Made by a program: the position numbers and the translations under genes. A model generated the notes under the pieces. The model ran no database searches, was not told the DNA's origin, and worked only from the letters and a program-made list of their open reading frames with translations. Source: Phytophthora quininea (Eukaryota > Oomycota > Peronosporomycetes > Peronosporales > Peronosporaceae). Taken from it: a stretch of 64,000 nucleotides of DNA. Where the stretch lies: assembly GCA_011947345.1 (NCBI GenBank), contig JAAVTG010000697.1:310001-374000 (forward strand), read 5' to 3'. Shown in pieces: positions 1 through 11,290 of the stretch (position 1 is the stretch's first letter; each line of letters begins with the position of its first letter).

Positions 1-2031
1 TAGTCGATTCTAATGCGCTTCTTGGGGTTAATGGACGTGGCCGAGCTATAAAGCTTTGTACTGTCACCACCATCACTGGTGAGGAGTGCAGATCCACCAG
101 CCTGACTAGATTTGGGCGCTTGATGGAAAGGTCCGTCCCCAGCAGTTTGCAACAGCAACAAGTCGGCTGCGTCAACGATGTGCGGCATTTGGCCATTTTC
201 ACGCATCCGAGACACCCGTGCTTCCAGCACCTCTTTCGCCTCGTCGATATACGCAGCTTTCATTTTCTTGATACTCTCCGCATCCATGTCTGTGGTCGAG
301 ATATCTTTCATTTTCAGGCGCATATAGTCGAGCCGCTCCTTAGCACGTCGATTGTCAAACCAGATACGAATCTGCTTCAAGGCGATGCCATCCGGCTGTA
401 GCTCTGGATCCGCATACTCGGGACAGTTAATGATGCGGTACATGGCCTGAATCTCACTAGACTCTGGACGAGAAGACCTCTGATACCATTCCTCCAGCTT
501 CTGGATCTGCTTCGACGAATAGAGACGGCTAGCGCCACTCTTCCCTTTCGTGCCTGACGATGATCGACCTGCTGTTCCTGCGCCCTGCGATTTTCTCGTA
601 GATCCACCCCGGATTGTGTCCTGCGGTCATCGTGGCCTTGGATAGCTTTAAGCTCCCTGGCCAAATCCACTTCGAACTGGATGCCTGTGACTTGTAGATG
701 TTCCAACAACTGTTTCAACGAGGCTAGCCCGGCGTGCACACGGCGCAGTAAAACTTCCTGCTCGAAAATCCTAGTAGTTGCAAAAGTGCCATTACTCTGA
801 GGGGCACTTTCGTTGGTAGCGACAACTTGAGAAGCGGCATCAGACGCGTTAGTTGACGACGACGCCGGTACCAGCATGAATGGGGGTGGTGGCGGAGAGG
901 ATGCGCGCCGCTCCTGCTTGACGTTGTTGTTGTTGTTTCTGCTGTCGTCGCTGCAGGCAGCATAAATATTTCTGTGGCTGGCACCGCTGGCGTCTTGTCC
1001 CTTTGCGAGCCAATTCGGGCCCATGGCGCTGTTGATCTCCTTTGTGAGCGTCTGTGTGATCTGCAGCATCTCTCCCGCCTGCTCCAGAATCACCGTGTTG
1101 ACCTTTTTCCGCCTAACACCACCATGTCCTTCACGCGCTGCAACTCGACGGGGAGACAGAAGAACTTGCAACTGCTGCAGTATCGTCATTGTCACCCTTG
1201 CCTCGAGCTGAACCAGGCGTAGATTTCGACCCTCGACGGCCACGTCCCTTGACAGACTTGCGTGGGGTGTGTGACGGCTCTTTCTCCACGTCTGCGCTCC
1301 TGGCCATGGGCTCACAGTCTGGACAGAACCACTGGCGGTTGGAAGATGACTGTGCCAGTTTGGGGAACTGCTGGCGGAAGCAACTCGCGTGGTACATGCA
1401 CTTGCACTGCGCACAGAGGAGAGCGCGCCTCCCATTGCGGGGCTCGTGGCACGTCTCGCATTCCTTGCGAGCGACTGTGCGACGTCTTGCTGCGATAATA
1501 GCCCCAACGTTGGAGGTAGCGCCCGACTTGAGGGTCAGCGTGGCGGAGTCGTCCACATGTTGCTGGCTGGAGACACTGAGGGAGGGACTGGGCGCCCGGT
1601 TGGCAGCCATCTCGGACGCCGAGTCCGTCTCGCTGGGCGGGGCTCTGGGTGGGGGTTGCTGGTTGGTCGTCAGAGGCAGAGGGGCGGGGTCTTGGGAGCT
1701 GAGGGCGTGGCTTTGCTGGCCTCGTCGTCCTCGTCCGTCTCGGAGCGTCTCGGCGTGGCGGTGCTGTCCAGGTCGTCGTCGGACGGCGCGTTAAGCGACT
1801 CGTCGTCGTCCTTCTCCACCTGCACGCCCCCTTCCTCATCCTCGTCCACGCCCGCATGCTGCTCCACTGGGGCGATGGGCGCGGCGGGGGCGGCAGGAGC
1901 CTTGGGGAGGCCATGTCCTCGTCCGAGGCGTCGTCCGAGGCGTCGTCGTCCGACGCGGACTGCAGGTTGCTCTTGTACACCAGCAGCGCCTTCCTGCGCT
2001 CTGTCTCCTCGGCAGCCGTCTTCTCCTCCAT
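1..2031 (-). CDS. PHD-finger and homeodomain protein, 3' end off window
   Basis: Probable nuclear chromatin or transcription factor, the only clear host gene. Reading down the minus strand from an ATG at 2031: an acidic, Ser/Asp-rich N-terminus; a C4HC3 PHD finger at about 1460-1314 (CETCHEP, CAQCKCMYHASC, WFCPDC); a Ser/Pro and Asn-rich linker; then a homeodomain at about 521-325 with helix 1 around YSSKQIQKLEEWY and recognition helix WFDNRRAKER. Coding stays open to base 1. The frame changes near 1900, 1680, 1190-1130 and 630-590, mostly at short C, A or G runs, while the predicted protein on both sides remains sensible. Small introns are not excluded, but one-base indels fit better. PHD plus homeodomain recalls plant HAT3.1/PRHA proteins. 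I infer a DNA-binding histone-reader role. Whether it is a gene with assembly indels or a young pseudogene is open. Confidence 0.75.
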
Positions 2032-2240
2032 GTCGACGTCAGCCACCCGTCGTTCTTGCCACAATTCTTGCCAGAACCTCCGTGCGCGGGGGCAGTCTCG
2101 AAGTTAACGGTCAGAAGGCCCGTCCCGGAAATGTGAACGATTTCATTGGCTAAAAGAAAACCCTGGAGAAGTCTACTGAAAATACTAAAAGTAGAATCGA
2201 CTCAAAACTTGTCGGTGCGACCCCCCTTCCACTTTACATC
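2032..2240. other. Upstream region of the PHD-homeodomain gene
   Basis: No coding sequence recognised. It should hold the promoter and 5' UTR of the minus-strand gene, but I see no convincing TATA box or initiator. Confidence 0.3.
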
Positions 2241-2244
2241 TTTA

Positions 2245-2440
2245 TCCAACAACACGGTCAGTGAGCAAGTCCGTGCAGTTTCTCGTGTACTTATGTAGAT
2301 TATTCGCGAGGCCAAGCCATTGGAGAACTTGCTTCTGGGAGCGCAGGCGCGGGCCAGCCACAGATAGACTTGACCTTCTCTGGATCCGAACGCACGCCGT
2401 CGCGACTGACAAAGCAGCGGAGGGTGTCACGGGGCTTGAG
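2245..2440 (-). pseudogene. Ty3/Gypsy reverse transcriptase fragment
   Basis: Minus-strand translation gives the RT thumb/connection signature of oomycete Gypsy elements: DGVRSDPEKVKSICGWPAP, then after a one-base shift QVLQWLGLANNLHKYTRN. This corresponds to the segment between the YxDD motif and RNase H. No RNase H, integrase or LTR is recognisable next to it, so it is an isolated relic close to the host gene. Confidence 0.7.
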
Positions 2441-2741
2441 CCACGTGAGTACGCAGAGGAAGCAATTAACAACTTGGTGGGAATGTAATTTTGTCTATTG
2501 ATATGAGGAGTGTGAGCCGCACTTCTTCATAACTCTTATAACTAATATGCAACCTATAGAAACGAATGTGTGACGCGTGACAGGTGGTCATCTCCCATTG
2601 GACCACCTGTCCGAGTAGTGACCAATAGTGGCCCGCTACGCTATCCTTCACTAAAAACAGCGCACACTTTACGGCACTGACATTTAAAGATCCTTCTTCC
2701 AACGGCGACAAGCACGTTCTCGGCTTGAAGCCAGAGAAACC

Positions 2742-4098
2742 GTGAGCGGCATGGATCTTACGCGCGGGGCGAACACGGGTACCTCCAGCCCGATGCAGAC
2801 GAGTGGAGGGCGACACGAGGAGCAGTCGATTGTGGTTGGAGAGGAGGTGAACGCTGGGACGACAAAAACGGCCGGGACGTCGCCTGTGGAAGTCGCACCG
2901 GCGGAGCTCACTCCCGCGATAATGTGGTGGACGGTGGGACTGCTGGGGGCGCTGGAGTAACGGCGGAAACGCCGGTAACTGAACTGACTGGAACTGGAGG
3001 GGCGGTACCAGCGGAGGCACCGCAGCGAAATGATACGCCGTCTGCAGGGTCCGTGCCGACGGTGGATCGCAGTGTCGAGGCGAGTCGCAAGCAGTCGGTG
3101 CCTCCCGCAGGAGCGAAATGGATAATACATCGCCTGCCGCGTCGCGATGGATCAGGTCCTGGAATGCCTGCGACGACATCGGACACGACCACAGGAGACC
3201 CTTCTCCTGCAGCAGCGACGGATATTGGGTACTTGAGTCTAGGGCATGCTGCCGGTGTTATGCCGTCGACATATGAACAGCATAAGCACCCACTGGATCT
3301 CCACAATCTAGCGGACTTGCAGTTGCAGTGAACTCTCACCTAGTTGATGGAAATGTTCGATCGATGGAAGAGGGTCCACACTTCCCAGTATCGGACGCGT
3401 AAAGCGGAACTGCACGCTTAGAATGGGTTTCTTTGCCGCTGCCTCCGTGGCGATATCGAAACGTACTTAAAAGCACGTAAGCGACGAGTGGAACGGTTTG
3501 ACTTGGGATTCCTGTACCTAGAGGTCCACCGGTTGTGCCAAGAGCAGCAGCGACCGTAGTTCGCTGAAGTTGTGGGGCCGCTGCACGGAGTGTAGCGGGA
3601 CTAAAAGCACGTGGTCTTAGTGGGACGAACACATTCGTCGTCTACCGCTGGACGAGACTCTTCAATGATGCATAACTAACCTCGCACGAGCCGTGGATAA
3701 CAATCGCCTCCACGGCGGGAGGGAGAGTGTTAGGGGTCGTCGTGATGTTCCTGTCCCAAGTCGCAGCTGCTCTCGTGATGACAACCGTCGTGAAGAGCCG
3801 CGAAGGCAATACCTGCGCGGTTTTGGTGAGCAGGATCAGAGCTACCGGCGTCCAGTGTCACCCTATCGATTGCCACACCATCGCCGTGCTGCGGGATATG
3901 GGGACCAGCGAGGCTCACGACGTGAACTTGTGGATCAACAGAGCTCGATCGAGCAAGATCGGCGGTACGCCCAGCGCGGCTGCGATTCGTCTCAATGGCG
4001 CGATGACCGGCGGCGAGACGGAGGTCCTGGTCGGCAATGGATTTCTCGTAGTCCGCCACGACGTCCGGAACGTCTTGAGGTAGTGTCGACCGGCTCTC
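2742..4098 (+). pseudogene. Gag-like relic of an older retroelement
   Basis: Successive open stretches in changing frames (2742-2960, 2924-3331, about 3420-3545, 3693-4098) read as a Gly/Thr/Ser/Pro-rich N-terminus, a charged middle part (DIETYLKARKRRVERF) and an Arg/Asp-rich basic tail. That order resembles Gag of oomycete Gypsy elements with a basic nucleocapsid tail, but I see no CCHC knuckle. It ends exactly where the A' LTR begins at 4099, so A' probably inserted here. Low certainty; it may be unrelated degenerate sequence. Confidence 0.35.
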
Positions 4099-4471
4099 TG
4101 CAGCGGGGCTGTGTAGCAGTGCACGTGCACAGAGGAAGACATAGGACTCCCCGAGTCAGTGTCTTTAGGCTTCCAGCCTTCAGTTCTATACAAGAACAAA
4201 GTACAGTCCCGTAACTAGAACTCGCAGAGTCAGTGTCCCTTAAAACAAGGACTACACAGATTAACTGCAAAGTAGAACTGAATTGAATTGTTTATCTGAC
4301 CTTGCTTGTAAATGTATAGACTAAACTATGTGGCGTAGTTAATCTAAGAGATATGTAAATGAGTGGTGGAGAGCCAGATGGCTACAGAGTCGAAACTCCA
4401 CACACGGCTAAGAGTTTCGTGTAACCTCTAAAGCCAACGCACGGTTATGACTTTCGTGTAACCCCGTTACA
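4099..4471 (-). repeat. 3' LTR of A' (family A)
   Basis: 373 bp, starting TGTAACGGGGTTACA (at 4471) and ending GCTGCA (at 4099) on the minus strand. A polypurine tract, GGAGGGGAAGG on the minus strand, abuts it. The same LTR family occurs at 22126-22495, 30252-30619 and as a solo LTR at 59881-60227. This copy is the most diverged from the 22126 copy, with about nine differences in the first 70 bases compared. Confidence 0.92.
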
Positions 4472-4599
4472 CCTTCCCCTCCAATCAGTGGATACACCGG
4501 ATCCACAACTGCCTTGTCAAGGTCGCGTCTCTTAGAGACTTCCGCTGGTCGCTACATCTCAACGAGGTCGCCGTTGGCATGACGAGCTCATTCTTCGCG

Positions 4600-5432
4600 G
4601 TGCATCGCCGGATCTACGGATATCGCGCCACACGCAGCCCACGGGCAGTCTCGACACCCAAGCTGGCGGCGACGTGACCTCATACCGAGGTGGAATCCCG
4701 CTGTCGTCACCGACACGGCGTTCGCCTTCGCCGATACGGCGCTCTAGCCAAGAGCAAGTCGAGGTCGAGGTCGATTATGGTGACTCGGACGATCGAGGTG
4801 GTGATACGCCAACGCATGACAATCACGGCGATCGCTTGGGCGCTTCGCCCAGGGCTGGAGGCCCTTCGTCGCGATCTCCTCCGCGAACACCACGCACGCT
4901 GTCCGGTCAGTGACCGCCTCTACGGACTTCATGTCCGTTCCCGGAAGCCAGGCCGTCGGCCTTTGTGTTGAGCGCCCTGCGCTCAGCTCCGCCGCTGCCT
5001 CCGCGCGATGAGGGCGACCGCTCTGGCGAGCGTGTCATCACGAACGACCTCGACGAGGGCCAAGACCGCGCTCTCGCGAGCCGAGCGTACGCGCGCTCCA
5101 TGCACCCCGTGGCACAGCCACTGCTGAATCCGTCGCGGCGCGACTACGGTTTCGAGCCGCGCGATGCGGCCGAGCGGGCCCGAGCTGCTGCCGCGCAGCC
5201 ATCACTCGCGAGCTATATCGTGGGGCCTCCAGCCCGCACGGACGCCGAGCTGGCGACTCGTCAAGCGCTCCACGAGCGGTTCCTGACACCGCAGGTGGCG
5301 AACGTGGCGGAATATCGCCAACGTCTACACGCTCAAGCGAGCGGCGGCTCGGTGCCGCAGATGCGGAAGAATCCCATCGCTCTCAAGCCTGGAGAGACAG
5401 CCAAAGAGTATTTCTCGGCCTTCCAGACTTGA
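4600..5432 (+). CDS. Antisense ORF between pol and 3' LTR of A'
   Basis: Lies on the strand opposite to pol, beyond the chromodomain stop at 5686. Open stretches 4674-4913 and 4965-5432 encode a Ser/Pro/Arg-rich, then acidic segment (EVEVDYGDSDD), then a more regular helical-looking region (PRDAAERARAA, LATRQALHERFLTPQVAN) ending EYFSAFQT before TGA. The same ORF appears inverted in element A at 29213-30062 with matching order and motifs, each copy carrying a few indels. No family recognised. The further opposite-strand ORF 5451-6374 overlaps integrase and is treated as a shadow. Confidence 0.45.
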
Positions 5433-5685
5433 GCCGAACACGGCCGCAAGTTGCAGTCGTTCGACAACCTGCATGCAAGCTTCAGCGAAGCAGACGTTCG
5501 TGTCGAACGGCGTCTGTACATTGACTTTGATAAGTCCCGTACGAGACTTCCTCGTTCTCACTCTGCGCGTGCAACCGGCACGGAGGCGTCCCATTTCGCC
5601 CCTGCCTTTCAGGGAAAGGCGTCGATGGCTGAACCAGCCCCGGATCAGAGCATGAGCTCTGCTTCTGACCCGGACGCGCCTCGCA

Positions 5686-7449
5686 CTAGTGGCGAGAAGC
5701 GCGGCTCGGTCGACGAGTCGACCGTGAGCCCCCAGGGTGCCCCTGATCAGCCCGATCAAAAGCGTCCACGACGTCAGGGCAGTCTTGCCTTAGAGGCACC
5801 TCGTATTCCCACGAGTTCTGGGAGTGAGGGTAGCCCCTCCACTTCGCCAGATACTGGGTATGACCCTTACTTCGGCGGCGTGCTAGAAGACGCTCCACGG
5901 GATAGTGGAGGTCACCGTGCTCATCGAGCAGCGCCGGAGGTGGGCGATGGTCGGATGGTCGATGACCATAGGAATCCGATTCCTGGCTCGCGCTGGGCGC
6001 GTCAGTCGGAGGTGTCAGCCATGCTGCACCGTGTTCGCTCGCTGCGGGGAGAGCTCGCTCGCCAGACACGAGACGTCTGGGAGACGTTTGATCGCTACGA
6101 TCAAGATCTGACGGATCTGCAGCAGCGGGTGGAGTGGTTCGAGGCCCCGCAATCGATCTCCGATCGTCTTCGCGCCCAGGAGCTAGGGCTCGCGGAGCTT
6201 CGGGGTCAACTGACCGGGCTGCAGCAGTTTGTCTACTCAGCGTTGTCGGCTCAGGAACCGGCGGCGCCAGCGCCTCTGCACTCACCCCCACGGGGTCCTG
6301 GTATGGCTTCAGCAAGCCCACGTAGAACACAGGATGTGTTCGCATCTTCGGTGGGAGGTTTAGCGTGTATGTAAGATCCTTCTTGGCCACGACCTTGAAC
6401 GGTCCAATGAACCGTGGTCGGAGTTTCGTCTTGAAGACGGCAGATACTGCATGTGTAGGCAGGTTCTTAGCGTTTAATAAAACAAGGTCCCCGACCTGGA
6501 ATTCCACCATATTGCCTCTGCCTTTTGCATCAGCTTGTTCCTTCTGAACATCTTGGCTTTCAGCCATCGCATCACGCACACTGCGTAAGACGCTTAACTT
6601 CGTTGAGAAAAGGTCATCGACTTGCTTGCGCACCGCAAGAGGACTGACATCAGCAAGCTCGGGAGCTGTCCCTCCCCACCAAGCCCGTGGCCACGAAGTG
6701 GTAGGGAAAGGGGTCGCGCGGGTGCGCTAAGCCGTTCACGTAGAACGGAGTGAAGCCTGTAGAGGCATGCACTGCATTTTTCAATGCAAACTCGACAAGC
6801 GGGAGCATAGCGCTCCACCGATTCGGAGTTTCAGCGCACACACTGTGCAAGACGTCCTCGACGACGCGGTTGACGCGTTCGGTCTGACCGTCGGTCTGCG
6901 GGTGATCCGCTGTGGACATATCCAGTCGTGTGCCTAGCACCTTGAAGACGGACGTCCAGAACCTTCCCGTGAAGCGCGGATCACGATCCGAGACGATCGT
7001 CTCCTGCAGCCTGTGCTGAAAGACTCGAACGATGAACAGCGAGGCTGTACCCTCTCCATCAATGGAGTCCGGCACCGCCGCTAAGTGAACCATCTTGCTC
7101 AATCGGTCAACAAAGACCACAATACCCGTGTTGCCTACCGAGTCCTTCGGCAGACCAAACACAAAGTCCATACTCATGGACTGCCAATACCCGCTGGATA
7201 CTGGCAAGCTCGCCAGCGGCGCCGCCGCATGCGGCGCGGGTTTGACCCGTTGACACATCTCACACGTGCGCACATATGTGCTGACCCACTTGTACAGCTT
7301 GGGCCACCAGTACAGGGAGCTCACGGAGCTGTAGGTCTTCTCGCAACCAAGGTGGCCGCTCGTGGGAGCGTCATGAGCCTCGTAAAGTATCCGATGCTTG
7401 AGGTCCTCATCGTGAGGCACCACGACACGAGGAGGATCATCCAGACCAG
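5686..7449 (-). CDS. A' integrase with C-terminal chromodomain
   Basis: C-terminal part of Pol: inserts cDNA into the genome. In order: an HHCC zinc-binding block (HRILYEAHDAPTSGHLG, then CEMCQRVKP), a DDE core (MDFVFGLPKD; VSDRDPRF; DGQTERVN, all three acids present), a GPY/F-like region, and a chromodomain (YPVERLLARRRSKGHTQYLA, WRGYPHSQNSWE). The frame breaks once near 6650-6633. The chromodomain defines it as a chromovirus-type Ty3/Gypsy and may target chromatin marks. The Arg-rich tail after the chromodomain ends at 5686. The 5' boundary is the solo LTR at 7450. Confidence 0.9.
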
Positions 7450-8286
7450 TGTGGTGTAGGAATCCACTGAACTTTCGCTAATGTAGCAGCGAGCTTCCGC
7501 ACACAACAATACACCTTCCCGATCGTCAGGCGAATGTTGGTCATGATCTGAAGGAACCAGATCCGACCTTGCCCGAGCCGGTGTGGCCTCCACTCACTGT
7601 CTATGCTGTAGGCAAATATAAACTGACGCTACAGGCAGGAGCTTTCGCCTGTACGTCCAAACACTCTCTCACACACTCCAAACCCAGTGGCACCAGCAGA
7701 CGAAGGTTGCCTAGTCCCGTGGACTCTCTTACAGGGGCGCCGGAGTATAACTCCGGTTGGAAGTCACGTTGGAATGCGACTAGCACTCCACACACAAGGG
7801 CCCTTTCGCCCAACACTATCAATAGGGTCAAGCCAAAATACACTCTAACTACCACTCTTCACTCTTGGCCTGACCAAACGAACACTCACTTCACGAAGGT
7901 CTGTGTTCGCTGGCAGGCATAATCCAACACAAAGGGCAAGGTGCTTACCTAGGACGCTTGGCCACTTGGGTAGTAAGGGGAAATACCTGCTCTGTTTGTA
8001 TCGCCCTCGCGGGCTCTTACTCTGTCTAAATCTACTCTTCCCGATAATTCTATACAAATATCAAGTGAAATAAGGTCGGTGCTAGCAGGGCCACTCATTC
8101 AGCCTCGCGACCAGACGAACCTTCGGAGTAGTGACCACCTCGGTATAGTGGCACACAGGTTAGCGATACCCTGAGGTTAACGAACCTTCGCCTGATCCTG
8201 GGATTGGCCCAAAATAGTAACTTGATTTCGCCAATAGTAGAGGTGATAGTTGGCTGCCGCGATCCTTGGAGAATCGCTACATCACA
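7450..8286 (-). repeat. Solo LTR of a D-like family inside A' pol
   Basis: 837 bp, TGTGATGTAG to ACCACA on the minus strand, flanked by the 4-bp duplication CTGG (CCAG at 7446-7449 and 8287-8290). It interrupts pol between RNase H and the integrase HHCC domain. The same insertion with the same flanks is at 26367-27200 in element A, so it predates the separation of the two copies. Confidence 0.85.
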
Positions 8287-9858
8287 CCAGTACTGTACTA
8301 CAGCAGGCCGCCCTCGCAGGCGTAGCGATGCAGTCGCGCGCGCAAGCGCCCAGACAGTTCTGTCTTCGAGTCTTTAAACTCCTCGCTCCCCAGAGCGCGC
8401 AGCAATGCGACGCAGGACTCGTCCTGTGCATACGCTGATCAGATCAAATCCGTCACCGACGACTTCACCATCGTGACATGAGAAAGCTCATAGTCCGGCC
8501 GGCGCGACAGCGCATCGGCCAGGACGTTCTGTCTGCCAGGCTTGTACTTCACCTCGAAGTTATACTCCGCAAAGAAGGAGAGCCAGCGGTCCATTATCTG
8601 CGAGAGGTGAGGCAACAGTGTTGCAGTGCGTAGTGACGCATGATCCGTGAAGATCACGAACGGCTTAGAGCCGAGCAGGTGCACCCTGAACTTGACGAGA
8701 GCGTACTTCATCGCAAGTAGCTCCTTGTCGTGAACTGGGTAGTTCTTCTTCGCAGATTTAAGCAGGCGAGACTCAAACGCGATCATGCGTTCACGCCCAT
8801 CGACGTCCGCTTGTAGCAAAGCGCAGCCGATGGCAAAGTCGGAGGCGTCACAGACGACACTGAACGGACGATCAGGGTCTGGCAGCGCCAATATCGGTGC
8901 CTGCAGGAGGCTCTCCTTGATCTGCGCAAACGCAGCCTCGTGATCAGCACGCCAACACCAGTCCGCATCCTTCTTAAGGAGATTGGACAATGGCCTAGCC
9001 AGCTCAGCGTAGTTCTCGCTGTACTTGTGCAAGTAACTGGCGAGGCCAAGCCACTTGCGAAGGTCCTTCTGGTTCAAGGGAACCGGCCAGTCCACTATGG
9101 CCTTGATCTTGGCAGGATCTGCCCGCAAGCCACGCTTCCCAATGAAGCAGCCGAGGAAGGGAATCTCCTCGGCGCCAAAGACACACTTGTCTACGTTGGC
9201 ATACAACTTGTTCGTGCGCATGCACTCGAGCACCGCTCGCAGATGCTCAACGTGCATCTTGACGTCAGTCCTTCCGTGCTCAGCACGACTATGGACGAAG
9301 ATGTCGTCGAAGTATGTCTGTGCATACGCCCGATGGGGCCAGAAAAGCTGCGTCACCAGACGATTGAACGTCGCTGGCGCGTTCGACAGCCCTAGGGCAT
9401 AACGAGCCACTCCCAGACCATGCCGCTCGGGGTGCTCACCGCTGTCAGCGGCACATCGCTCGCTCGCATGAGCAGTTGGTAATAGCCATCGACTAGGTCG
9501 AGCGCGCTATACATGGTACAACAAACCATGTTGTTCTGAAGAACATCCTTCCTAGGAATCGGCGTCTGCACCGGGATCGTGGCCGCGTTCAGCTTATTGA
9601 AAGCATGAACAATGCGCCACTTGCCGTTCGGCTTTCTGACACAGAACGTCGGCGTGGAGTGCGGAGACTTGCTCTCACGCACAGGCCCTGCCGCGTGCTT
9701 AGCACGGAAGAAGGCGTCAATGACGTCGCACTGCTCCTTTGGTAAGGACCACTGGCGTGTGACGCAGTACTTCGTTCCGGGAACCAGGTCAATTTCATGA
9801 CGGACCCCTCGGTCAGGAGGGAGGCCACTAGGTGGCTCCTTTGAGACGACGCCTCCAT
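8287..9858 (-). CDS. A' reverse transcriptase and RNase H
   Basis: Copies RNA to DNA and degrades the template. RT motifs: TPTFCVRKPNGKWRIVHAFN, YSALDLVDGYYQL, LGLSNAPATFN, the catalytic TYFDDIFVHS, and the connection block WLGLASYLHKYSENYAELAR. RNase H follows: VVCDASDFAIG, YPVHDKELLA, FVIFTDHASL, and ADALSRRP at the end. A one-base loss at about 9392 after WEWLVMP breaks the frame, and a TGA at about 8439 follows VTDLI. Both lesions recur at the same places in element A. Confidence 0.92.
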
Positions 9859-9884
9859 ACTCCTTGAGTAAAGAATAGAAGGGA

Positions 9885-11115
9885 TCAGTTCGGTCCTTTA
9901 GGATCGCTGACCCACTTCACACATTCAATGCCTTTTTGGTCTCGACCAAAACTGACTCGTCCACGAGGGACGATGAGTTCAACTCGTCTTCGGGTCGAAT
10001 GATGACCACTTCGGCGAGCTCGCCGTCCTTCAGCGCCCCCAAACTCGGCGACGGACATTTCGTCCAGCTCTAAGAGCTCGCCAACACTTGGCAGGTCATC
10101 GAGGCGCATGCCTCCTTCGACCGCACCCGTCACTCCGTCGACGAGAGTGTAGAGCTGTTCACAGCCCGACCGCTGAGCACCGCTCGGCGCGGTCGACGCC
10201 CTTGGCGCTACAGACACCTTGTGTCGCGCGCACCGCGCTTTCCGACGCCTTCGCTTCACCGAGGCTCGTCCAGACGGGGACGGAGAGCTCACTGCTCCAC
10301 CGGCGCTTCTCAAATGAGGGGTTCGCCCGAGGGGTGCCACGCGAAGCGTCGCGAGATCTTTGATCGCGGCCGGCACTCGCCGCAGTCGACGTAACGACCT
10401 TCTCTGAAGGCCCAGTGTCACTTCGGACATCCAGCGACTCGCTCGGTCCACGACCGACGAAGCTCAGTGGAGTACGTGCCACTGCACAATTAACAGCCCT
10501 CAAAGGCTCTTCAGGACTACAGTCCTTCACGGTGCTGTCCACCAACTCGGACACATCGACATCCAGCACCATGACCGACTCGGCCCAGTGCTCGCGCCAA
10601 AAGCGTTTCTGCTTCCTAGCAGAGGTGGGTTCATGACTCGCCAAAGCTCCGCTATGAGAGATGCGCGTAGCGCCCAAGGTATTCGACCGTCAATCGATCC
10701 ATGGCTCGTGGCGCTCCAGCGACGCCATGCCAAGGATGAGGTTGTACCTCGAATCCAGGTCAAGGACCAGACGGCGTTCCACGCTATCGAAATCCAAGAA
10801 CTTCAGCCCCAGGTCCATTGGGACCCTCGGCACCGTAACATGGGCCCCCGTCGCGAGACGGACAGTGACCGTGTCACCACTTCGCTCTTCCAGAGCCTCA
10901 GCGTACCGCTGGCTACCTTGAACGGTGGAGCGTCTGGCATAGTTGCCAGACGCCCCAGAGTCTATCAAGACTACCCACGGCTTGTCGAAGCCCTTGACGT
11001 CCGCCAGGACGTCCAGCAAGCCCGGCTTGCATACACGTTCCGTGTTATAGAGCACGGAGCTCTTGGGGGCTGAGCCCTGCTGCCTCTCACTTCCCACAGG
11101 CACTACAGAACTCAA
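9885..11115 (-). CDS. A' protease and protease-RT linker
   Basis: Aspartic protease with active site [15 protein letters not shown] and a second conserved block [12 protein letters not shown], followed by a Ser/Arg-rich connector leading to RT. Just upstream, 11195-11116 holds the Gag tail (QYKPKKQGNLGR), which element A has lost. The protease frame stops at 10690 with TGA after HEPWID, and the connector is split among frames; the TGA is shared with element A. The reading that continues past it restores sensible sequence ([14 protein letters not shown]). Confidence 0.85.
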
Positions 11116-11195
11116 TTCTGCCCAAATTTCCCTGCTTCTTAGGCTTGTATTGTGCCAGATCCACTACTGGAGCGTCCCACATAGAGATCTGGGGC

Positions 11196-11290
11196 CACGG
11201 ATCCTGGATCACTCAAACTTATATGGATCCAGAAGGGGTCATTCGGATCCACTATGGTTCTCTTGGATCCAGTGTGGATCCCGTCACTCG
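11196..11290. repeat. Cluster of GGATCC-containing motifs
   Basis: Within about 95 bases the hexamer GGATCC occurs five times, mostly as TGGATCC or CGGATCC at roughly 15-25 base spacing, in the junction between relic B and element A'. It reads as an imperfect short tandem pattern. It may be an expanded piece of coding sequence or a rearrangement scar. Confidence 0.6.

Larger units (their letters stand above)
4099..11195 (-). mobile_element. Ty3/Gypsy chromovirus A', 5'-truncated
   Basis: Minus-strand element retaining the Gag tail, protease, RT-RNase H, integrase with chromodomain, a 3' region with an opposite-strand ORF, and a 3' LTR at 4099-4471. It is an inverted counterpart of element A (22126-30619). 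The 5' LTR and most of gag are missing; sequence resembling another Gypsy element (B) begins beyond about 11290. Protein translations of the RT-RNase H core (323 residues) are identical between A and A', whereas the LTR and 3' region differ visibly. Base pairs just outside the LTR (CTCTC) have no detectable partner, as expected if the other end is lost. Confidence 0.9.

Noticed and set aside
1389..2153. 254-codon plus-strand ORF opposite the PHD gene
   Set aside because: Shadow of the minus-strand acidic and PHD coding region; low-complexity Ser/Arg/Pro composition.
5451..6374. 307-codon plus-strand ORF opposite A' integrase and chromodomain
   Set aside because: Fully overlaps a recognised domain on the minus strand; GC-rich codon shadow. 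Only the part beyond the chromodomain stop was kept as a candidate antisense gene.
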